In this document: positions 6,245 through 11,608 of the stretch, in pieces
How the letters are laid out: the number at the start of each line of letters is the position of its first letter
Numbering within the stretch: position 1 is the first letter of the stretch
Source of the DNA: Paracoccaceae bacterium
GTDB taxonomy: Bacteria > Pseudomonadota > Alphaproteobacteria > Rhodobacterales > Rhodobacteraceae
Direction of reading: 5' to 3'
DNA: 11,608 bases
Assembly (NCBI GenBank): GCA_015485375.1
Contig: WFTU01000087.1
Span: forward strand, 1 to 11,608
Notes under the pieces: generated by a model
Seen by the model: only the letters and a program-made list of their open reading frames with translations
What the model was told of the DNA's origin: nothing
Databases searched by the model: none
Position numbers and translations under genes: made by a program

Positions 6245-8500
6245 CTACCCCGCGAAGTCGAAATCTTTCGACAGCGGCAGGCTGCGGGTCCGGATACCCG
6301 TCAAATCGAAGACAGCATTGGCCAGCGCGGGCAGGGAGGGCGGCGTCCCCGGTTCTCCGATCCCGCTCAGGTGTTCCTTGTTTTCCAGAACATCGACCTC
6401 GAACGCCGGCACCGTGTGCATCCGCAATGCATCATAATCGGGGAAATTGAACTGTTCGACCGCACCCGCATCGAATGTAATCTCGCCATGCACCGCGGCG
6501 CTGAGGCCGTATATCATCCCGCTGATCAACTGCGCCCGCGCGTTGTCCGGATCGAGCAGAACCCCCACATCCGCCGCAATCCACGCCTTGTCGATGGAAA
6601 TCCCGTCACCGGTCTGCGAAACCTCCACGACCTCCGCCACAGGCGTGCCGAAGGAATAGGTAAACGCCACTCCGCGCCCGACACCCTCGCGCCGCTCGCC
6701 GGTCCAGCCGGACATCTCCGCCACGCGCTTCAGAACCTTGTGCGAGGGCGCATCGACGCCCTTCATCAATTCCAGCCGCATCTCCAGCGGGTCCCGTCCG
6801 GCGGCAACCGCGATCTCGTCCATGAAGCACTCATGGAAATACCCGTTGTGCGAACTCGCGACCGAGCGCCAGAACCCGAGCGGCACGCCCACTTCGGCAA
6901 TATGTCCGCTGATCCGGTAATTCGCGATGCCGTAAGGCTGATCGAACAACCCCTCCATCATCGCCTTGTCCGGCCCGACCGCCAGCTTGCCCAGCCCCGA
7001 GCGCCGCATCGAGGCCCGCATCACCGACGGTGCTGCCAGCGTTCCCGAAACCGCTACCGGCCCGCGCTCTCCCAGCACCGCCCGAAAGCGGGCAATCGCG
7101 GCAGGACGATAGTAATCGTGCCGCATGTCCTCTTCCCGCGACCAGGTGGTTTTCACCGGAACCCCGGGCAGGGCCGCCGCCATCTGCGCCGCATAGACGG
7201 TGAAATCCGTCTCGTAGCGCCGCCCGAATCCCCCACCCAGAAATGTCGTATGCACCGTCACCTGTTCCGGCTCCAGCCCTGTGGCCGCTGCTGTCGCTGC
7301 ACGGGCGGCCATCGGCGCCTGATTGCCGGCCCAGACCTCCAGCGCATCGCCGGTAAACAGCGCCGTGCCGTTCATCGGCTCCATCGTCGCGTGCGCCAGA
7401 TAGGGCAGACGGTACTCCGCCTCGATGACCTTTTCGGCCGGCGCATCCTCCATCGCCGCATCAACATCGCCGTCATTGCGCAGCCGCGTGTTGGCTTTGC
7501 TATCGAAGGCTTCGGCAATGCGCCCGAAAATCGCCTCCGTATCCGCAGGGTAGGGCGCATCGCCCCATTCGATCTCCACCGCATCCGCTGCCTGCATCGC
7601 CAGCCAAGTATTGCGCGCAATCACCCCGATGCCGTTGCCAAGGCTCACCACCTTCAGCACCCCCGGCATTTCCAGCGCGCGGCCTGCTTCATAGGACAGC
7701 ATCCGCCCGCCGAGCTGCGGCGACATCCGCACTGTCGCGAACGCCATATCCGGCAACATCACATCGATTCCGTATTCCGCCGTGCCCGTGGACTTTGCCG
7801 GAATATCCTTGCGCATCATGGATTTTCCCAGATACCGCCACTTCGACGGATCCTTCAGTTCCGGATCGCGCGGCACATCGAGCAATGCCGCCGCCTCCGC
7901 CAGTTCCCCGTAACGCAAGCGCGTCCCGTCCGGCGCCACCACCGCCCCCGAGTCCGTTTCCAGCGCCCCGACCGGAACCCCGAGCCGCTCTGCCGCCGCT
8001 TCCAGCAACACCATCCGCGCCGCCGCGCCGCTCTTGCGCATCTTGACGAAGCCATCAACCATCGACGTCGAGCCGCCCGTCACCTGCATCCCCATGATCT
8101 TCGGCAGCAGAAAGGCGCTTTCCTTGATCTTGCGCTTTAGCGGCCCTTCGTCGAAATCCCGCCACGGCATCGTCGTCCCGACCACCGCACTGTTGAAATA
8201 GACCTGCGCCGCCGGACCATGCATGGTTTTCACGTCGGCCCAGTCCACATCCAGCTCCTCCGCCACCAGCGCCGCCAGCGTGCTTTGCACCCCTTGGCCC
8301 ATCTCCGCGCGCGGGGTGACGATGGTAACGCCGGTGCCGTCAATAATAACATAGGGGGTCAGAACCACCTCGCCGTCGCCCGCCACCAGCGGGTTCGGCA
8401 AGCTGCGGCGCGCCTGATACACGCCAAAGGCTACACCGCCGGCAATGGCGGCCGAGCCGACCAGAAACGTCCGTCTCGCGATTTTTCCAGCACGCCCCAT
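6245..8500 (-). CDS. iorB: Molybdopterin subunit of an isoquinoline 1-oxidoreductase-type hydroxylase
   Basis: A 751-residue large subunit of a xanthine-dehydrogenase-superfamily molybdenum hydroxylase, closest in layout to IorB. Such enzymes hydroxylate N-heterocycles or oxidise aldehydes with water-derived oxygen. A twin-arginine signal ARRTFLVG (R9-R10) followed by a small-residue hydrophobic stretch (to about 26) indicates Tat export or anchoring. Family motifs are PRAEMGQGVQ near the N-terminus, the cofactor-binding GGGFGRR (422-428), GFWRSVASSHNGYFHECFMDE in mid-protein, and GEPGTPPSLPALANAVF near the end. In the last, E716 is probably the equivalent of the catalytic glutamate. The start at 8500 is favoured because it lies one base after the iorA stop (TGAGATG) and gives the Tat signal; GGGGTGG within the iorA end can serve as ribosome-binding site. 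The substrate cannot be told from sequence, so the gene symbol is by family only. Confidence 0.88.
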   Translation of the reverse strand: MGRAGKIARRTFLVGSAAIAGGVAFGVYQARRSLPNPLVAGDGEVVLTPYVIIDGTGVTIVTPRAEMGQGVQSTLAALVAEELDVDWADVKTMHGPAAQVYFNSAVVGTTMPWRDFDEGPLKRKIKESAFLLPKIMGMQVTGGSTSMVDGFVKMRKSGAAARMVLLEAAAERLGVPVGALETDSGAVVAPDGTRLRYGELAEAAALLDVPRDPELKDPSKWRYLGKSMMRKDIPAKSTGTAEYGIDVMLPDMAFATVRMSPQLGGRMLSYEAGRALEMPGVLKVVSLGNGIGVIARNTWLAMQAADAVEIEWGDAPYPADTEAIFGRIAEAFDSKANTRLRNDGDVDAAMEDAPAEKVIEAEYRLPYLAHATMEPMNGTALFTGDALEVWAGNQAPMAARAATAAATGLEPEQVTVHTTFLGGGFGRRYETDFTVYAAQMAAALPGVPVKTTWSREEDMRHDYYRPAAIARFRAVLGERGPVAVSGTLAAPSVMRASMRRSGLGKLAVGPDKAMMEGLFDQPYGIANYRISGHIAEVGVPLGFWRSVASSHNGYFHECFMDEIAVAAGRDPLEMRLELMKGVDAPSHKVLKRVAEMSGWTGERREGVGRGVAFTYSFGTPVAEVVEVSQTGDGISIDKAWIAADVGVLLDPDNARAQLISGMIYGLSAAVHGEITFDAGAVEQFNFPDYDALRMHTVPAFEVDVLENKEHLSGIGEPGTPPSLPALANAVFDLTGIRTRSLPLSKDFDFAG

Positions 8501-8501
8501 C

Positions 8502-8966
8502 TCAGCCACCCCGCATGGTTGCCGCAGCGGTTTTAATGGCCGCGCGTATCTTCGGATAGGTGCCACAGCGACACAGGTTGCCGCCCATGGCCTCGTCGAT
8601 CTCGGCATCGCTCGGTGCCGGATTTGCCGCCAGCAACTCCGCCGCCTGCATGATCTGCCCCGACTGGCAGTAGCCGCACTGCGCCACCTGATGCTTTATC
8701 CACGCCGCCTGCAGGATCGAGGGCGCATCCGGCGTCCCCAACCCTTCGATGGTCAGAACCTCGCCGTCCACATCTTCGAGCGCCAGCTGGCACGACCGCA
8801 CCGCAACCCCGTCCACATGCACCGTGCAAGCCCCGCAGGCCGCCACGCCGCAACCGTATTTCGTGCCGGTCAGCCCCAGTTCGTCCCGCAGAACCCAGAG
8901 AAGCGGGACCTCGCCGGGCAAATCGACAGAATATCGCTTGCCATTCACGGTGATATCTCGGGCCAT
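8502..8966 (-). CDS. iorA: [2Fe-2S] subunit of an isoquinoline 1-oxidoreductase-type hydroxylase
   Basis: A 154-residue small subunit, typical length for the family, that relays electrons from the molybdenum site. The N-terminal plant-ferredoxin-type cluster is bound by C39, C44, C47 and C59 (YGCGVAACGACTVHVDG region). The C-terminal helical domain binds the second cluster with C97, C100, C132 and C134 (QCGYCQSGQIM and NLCRCGTY). All eight cysteines are present. The ATG at 8966 is chosen because MARDITVNGK is the usual N-terminus and GGAGG lies 5 nt upstream; an in-frame ATG at 8978 is the alternative. It has no export signal of its own, so it probably crosses the membrane bound to the Tat-targeted large subunit. 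No FAD (CoxM-type) subunit, cytochrome or XdhC-type maturation gene is adjacent, consistent with the two-subunit IorAB class. Confidence 0.93.
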   Translation of the reverse strand: MARDITVNGKRYSVDLPGEVPLLWVLRDELGLTGTKYGCGVAACGACTVHVDGVAVRSCQLALEDVDGEVLTIEGLGTPDAPSILQAAWIKHQVAQCGYCQSGQIMQAAELLAANPAPSDAEIDEAMGGNLCRCGTYPKIRAAIKTAAATMRGG

Positions 8967-9164
8967 CGGCGCCTCCATCGTTGTCAGAACGCTATCTTCC
9001 TCCTCCGGCCTGCAAAAGTAAACCTGACGCAAGGGCAGGGCGATGCTGCCGCGTGAAGAAATAATTACAATCAAATATGCAGTGTTTGGAATACGACAAA
9101 AACGTTGCTTTTCAACCAAAGTTATAGCCTAATCCCACGCATAAAAAACAACACGGAGGAAATT
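8967..9164. other. Divergent regulatory region between iorA and phnD
   Basis: The 198-bp gap between two divergent operons is the longest in the window, and its phnD-proximal half is notably A/T-rich. The phnD ribosome-binding site GGAGG (9155-9159) is clear. An imperfect FNR/Crp-like palindrome occurs at 9061-9074 (ATAAT, 4 nt, ATCAA; 8 of 10 positions of TTGAT-N4-ATCAA). I could not define a convincing -35/-10 pair for either operon and saw no good Pho box. Confidence 0.4.
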
Positions 9165-10136
9165 ATGAATAAAACTAAACTCGTAATCGGTGCTATCGGC
9201 GCCCTCATGCTTTCTGCCTTTTCGGTTCAGGCCGCCGAGGACTGCCCGCGCGGCGACCTTGACGAACGTTACTGTGACCGCGATGGCGACCTACTCGCGG
9301 ATACCCCGACAGATCCCGCCGACTGGGTGAACCCCGACACTTTGATTTTTGCCTATACACCGGTGGAGGATCCGGCAGTCTACAAAGAAGCATGGTCCGA
9401 CTTCCTCGACTATCTCGAGGAAAAAACCGGTAAAAAGGTTATTTTCTTCCCGGTCCAGTCCAACGCCGCCCAGATCGAGGCTATGCGCTCCGGTCGCCTG
9501 CATATCGCGGGCTTCAACACCGGCTCCAACCCGTTGGCTGTGAACTGCGCGGGGTTCAATCCGTTCACGATCATGGCGTCGAAAGACGGTAATTTCGGTT
9601 ACGAGATGGAAATCATCACCTATCCGGGTTCCGGAATCGAGACGGTCGAGGATATCCGCGGCAAGACCCTTGCCTTCACCTCTCCCACATCGAACTCCGG
9701 CTTCAAGGCGCCCTCGGCGATTCTGAAGGCCGATTTCGACATGATTCCCGATCGCGATTTCGAGGCGGTTTACTCCGGTAAACACGACAACTCGATCCTC
9801 GGCGTGGCAAACAAGGACTATCCGGCGGCCTCGATTGCCAACTCGGTTCTGTCGCGCATGATCTCGCGCGGCGTGATCAATGAGGGCGACGTTGTCTCGA
9901 TCTACAAATCGCAGACCTTCCCGACAACAGGCTTCGGTGTTGCCTACAACCTCGATCCGGCCCTGAAGGAACAGATCCGCGACGCGTTCTTCACCTTCGA
10001 GTGGGACGGCACATCGCTGCAGCGCGAGTTCGAGAAATCGAACGAGGGCCAGTTCCTGCCGATGACCTACAAGGAGTTCTGGGAAGTCATCCGCAAGATC
10101 GATACCGCAAACGGCGTAAGCTACGCCTGCGAATAA
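9165..10136 (+). CDS. phnD: Phosphonate/phosphite-type ABC transporter substrate-binding protein
   Basis: A 323-residue periplasmic binding protein of the PhnD family that would capture phosphonate, phosphite or a related phosphorus compound and deliver it to PhnCE. The signal peptide has MNKTK, a hydrophobic core and a SVQA/AE cleavage site after residue 23 or 24. The mature domain starts properly at LIFAYTPVEDPAVY. The loop TSPTSNSGFKAP (172-183) corresponds to the anion-binding loop of the family. An extra acidic segment (about 25-55) contains DRDGDLLAD flanked by C27 and C37; C128 and C322 complete four cysteines. The ATG at 9165 has GGAGG 5 nt upstream. It is first in the phnD-phnC-phnE order and is followed by a hairpin terminator. 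No C-P lyase or phosphite dehydrogenase gene is in the window, so the ligand is unresolved. Confidence 0.92.
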   Translation: MNKTKLVIGAIGALMLSAFSVQAAEDCPRGDLDERYCDRDGDLLADTPTDPADWVNPDTLIFAYTPVEDPAVYKEAWSDFLDYLEEKTGKKVIFFPVQSNAAQIEAMRSGRLHIAGFNTGSNPLAVNCAGFNPFTIMASKDGNFGYEMEIITYPGSGIETVEDIRGKTLAFTSPTSNSGFKAPSAILKADFDMIPDRDFEAVYSGKHDNSILGVANKDYPAASIANSVLSRMISRGVINEGDVVSIYKSQTFPTTGFGVAYNLDPALKEQIRDAFFTFEWDGTSLQREFEKSNEGQFLPMTYKEFWEVIRKIDTANGVSYACE

Positions 10137-10152
10137 GCGGTACCTGCCAATT

Positions 10153-10185
10153 GCCCGCGCGCCTTTAAGCGTGCGGGCTTCTTTT
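10153..10185 (+). terminator. Intra-operon terminator/attenuator between phnD and phnC
   Basis: GCCCGCGCGC (10153-10162) pairs with GCGTGCGGGC (10169-10178) over 10 bp with one G-U pair around loop CTTTAA, followed by TTCTTTT (10179-10185). It lies 17 bp after the phnD stop. Partial termination here would give more binding-protein mRNA than ATPase/permease mRNA, a common arrangement in ABC importers. Confidence 0.8.
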
Positions 10186-10221
10186 CATGTCCGGATGTCG
10201 GGTCACACCCAGGGTTTCTAA

Positions 10222-11019
10222 ATGTTAAAACTGAATAAACTCACCAAAATTTATAAAACCGGAGACAAGGCGCTCAATGACGTTACGCTGGAAATTCCCA
10301 ATGGCCAGATCATCGCCCTGATCGGCCCGTCGGGCGCCGGCAAAAGCACGCTGATCCGCTGTATCAACCGTCTGGTGGAACCGACCAGCGGCTCGGTGAA
10401 ACTCGACGATCTGGAGGTCACCACCCTTCGCCCCGGCGCCCTGCGCCGCGCGCGGCGTCGCATGGGCATGATCTTTCAGGAATACGCGCTGGTCGAACGG
10501 CTGACGGTGATGGAAAATGTCCTCTCGGGGCGCCTCGGCTACGTCGGCTTCTGGCGCAGTTTCCTGCGCAAATTCCCGCAATCCGATATCGACGAGGCCT
10601 ATCGCCTGCTGGATCGCGTCGGCCTGCTGCACATGGCCGACAAACGCGCCGACGCATTGTCCGGCGGCCAGCGTCAGCGCGTCGGCATCGCCCGCGCCCT
10701 GATACAGGATCCCGCATTGTTGCTGGTGGATGAACCCACCGCCTCGCTCGACCCGAAAACCTCGCGCCAGATCATGCGCCTGATTACCGAACTGTGCGAG
10801 GAACGCGGCCTCGCGGCCATCGTCAATATCCACGATGTCTCGCTGGCACAGATGTTCGTGCAGCGCGTCGTGGCCCTCAACCTCGGCAATATCATTTTTG
10901 ACGGCGGTCCGGCCGACCTCACCCCCGATGTCCTCACCGACATCTATGGCGAGGAAGACTGGGAAGCCACCATCGCCAAGGTCGAGGATGAGGACGAAGC
11001 CGAGGAGGAAGAAGCGTGA
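10222..11019 (+). CDS. phnC: Phosphonate-type ABC transporter ATP-binding protein
   Basis: A 265-residue ATPase subunit that powers import through the PhnE permease at the cytoplasmic face. All nucleotide-binding motifs are present: Walker A GPSGAGKST (35-43, K41), Q-loop Q86, signature LSGGQRQ (146-152), Walker B LLLVDE (166-171), D-loop SLD (175-177) and switch H204. The insert after the Q-loop (SGRLGYVGFWRSFL) is typical of PhnC. The C-terminus ends in an acidic tail (about 254-265, nearly all Asp/Glu/Ala). The ATG at 10222 has AGGG 7 nt upstream. It lies 85 bp after phnD, beyond a terminator, and overlaps phnE by 4 bp. The GAG/GAA codons of the tail also supply the phnE ribosome-binding site. 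Confidence 0.95.
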   Translation: MLKLNKLTKIYKTGDKALNDVTLEIPNGQIIALIGPSGAGKSTLIRCINRLVEPTSGSVKLDDLEVTTLRPGALRRARRRMGMIFQEYALVERLTVMENVLSGRLGYVGFWRSFLRKFPQSDIDEAYRLLDRVGLLHMADKRADALSGGQRQRVGIARALIQDPALLLVDEPTASLDPKTSRQIMRLITELCEERGLAAIVNIHDVSLAQMFVQRVVALNLGNIIFDGGPADLTPDVLTDIYGEEDWEATIAKVEDEDEAEEEEA

Positions 11020-11608
11020 GCATCACCCTCGAAAACCGGGTCGGCACGCCCTGGAGGAAGCCGCATTTCATCGAAAACCCGCTGCTGCGCTGGGGCCTGA
11101 TCCTCGGGGCCATAGTCTATCTGATCCTCGCCTTCGCCTCGATCGAGGTAAACTGGGCGCGCGTCTACGAGGGGCTGGAGCGCGGCTGGAAATTCATCGC
11201 CGCCTTCGCCAATCCCGATTTCGGGTCGCGCGCCGGCGACATCAAGGAAGGCATGATCGAAAGCGTCATTATGACGGTGACCTCGACCGTGGTCGGCATC
11301 GCCATTTCCATCCCGATCGCCCTTGGCGCCGCGCGCAATATCGCGCCGCTGCCGATCTATCTGGTCTGCCGTTTCATCGTCTCGATCTCTCGCGCGCTCA
11401 ACGAGATCATCGTCGCGATCCTGTTCGTCGCCATCTTCGGTTTCGGCCCGCTCGCCGGTTTCCTGACCCTCAGCTTCGCCACCATCGGTTTCCTGTCGAA
11501 ACTGCTGGCCGAGGATATCGAGGACATGAACAAGGTGCAGGCCGAAGCCATCCGCGCCACCGGCGCCAGCTGGCTGCAATGGATCAACTTCGGTGTGCAA
11601 CCACAGGT
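11016..11608 (+). CDS. phnE: Phosphonate-type ABC transporter permease (partial, cut by window end)
   Basis: The frame is open from GTG at 11016 to the window edge: 197 complete codons, no stop. It overlaps the phnC stop as GTGA. The start is supported by GAGGAGG (11002-11008) 7 nt upstream and by no earlier plausible start in frame. The protein begins with a cytoplasmic segment and a first membrane helix at about 26-43 (WGLILGAIVYLILAFASI). The permease domain begins near GMIESVIMTV (79-88). Further hydrophobic helices include FIVSISRALNEIIVAILFVA. The cytoplasmic coupling loop (EAA-type, EAIRATGAS from residue 177) contacts PhnC. The missing part should hold the last helices. Identity rests on these motifs and on its place after phnD and phnC. 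Confidence 0.9.
   Translation, partial: MSITLENRVGTPWRKPHFIENPLLRWGLILGAIVYLILAFASIEVNWARVYEGLERGWKFIAAFANPDFGSRAGDIKEGMIESVIMTVTSTVVGIAISIPIALGAARNIAPLPIYLVCRFIVSISRALNEIIVAILFVAIFGFGPLAGFLTLSFATIGFLSKLLAEDIEDMNKVQAEAIRATGASWLQWINFGVQPQ

Noticed and set aside
6371..8140. A 589-codon open frame on the plus strand opposite iorB
   Set aside because: Its Arg/His/Pro-rich composition is typical of antisense reading of high-GC genes, and the opposite strand encodes a complete enzyme with all motifs.
8967..9164. Pho box before phnD
   Set aside because: I looked for CTGTCAT-like direct repeats with 11-bp periodicity and found none convincing; phosphate control cannot be claimed from this window.

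Overview
The window looks like ordinary chromosome of an alphaproteobacterium, most likely Rhodobacteraceae (Roseobacter-like). The evidence is high GC with strong third-position bias, a secreted YbjN-domain protein of the type common in Rhodobacterales, a heat-shock-type promoter before lon, and marine-type nutrient and metal genes. The placement is inferred from gene content and style, not from a phylogenetic marker. I see no phage, insertion sequence, CRISPR array, toxin-antitoxin pair or defence island. Every gene looks intact apart from the one cut by the right edge, and gene density is high. The longest stretch without a gene is about 200 bp, so no gap exceeds 300 bp.

Left part (1-3277): a small DUF1810 gene on the minus strand is divergent from lon, the ATP-dependent AAA+ protease. 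Before lon lies a sequence closely matching the sigma-32 (RpoH) consensus, which fits a heat-shock protease. lon ends in a clear intrinsic terminator and is followed by tRNA-Val(UAC).

Middle part (3278-6247): a zinc/cadmium/lead-type P1B-ATPase (zntA-like) lies on the minus strand. Its promoter has the overlong 19-bp spacer and centred dyad of MerR-family metal-activated promoters, but no MerR-type regulator gene is in the window. Divergent from it are tRNA-Asp(GUC), with a good housekeeping promoter, and a small exported YbjN-domain protein. This gene converges with the next operon at a very stable GC hairpin.

Right-middle part (6245-8966, minus strand): a two-gene operon encodes a molybdenum hydroxylase of the isoquinoline 1-oxidoreductase type. 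It has a small [2Fe-2S] subunit (iorA-like) and a large Tat-targeted molybdopterin subunit (iorB-like), joined by a TGA-G-ATG junction. The substrate is unknown.

Right part (9165-11608, plus strand): a phosphonate/phosphite-type ABC importer, phnD (binding protein), phnC (ATPase) and phnE (permease, truncated by the window edge). phnD is separated from phnC by a hairpin terminator that probably lowers expression of the membrane parts relative to the binding protein. phnC and phnE overlap by 4 bp at GTGA. The binding protein carries an unusual acidic DxDGDxxxD segment between two cysteines just after its signal peptide.

I did not find a convincingly new biological system. The most useful observations are regulatory: the MerR-type and RpoH-type promoters, the intra-operon terminator, the coding/SD dual-use tract and the odd PhnD N-terminus.
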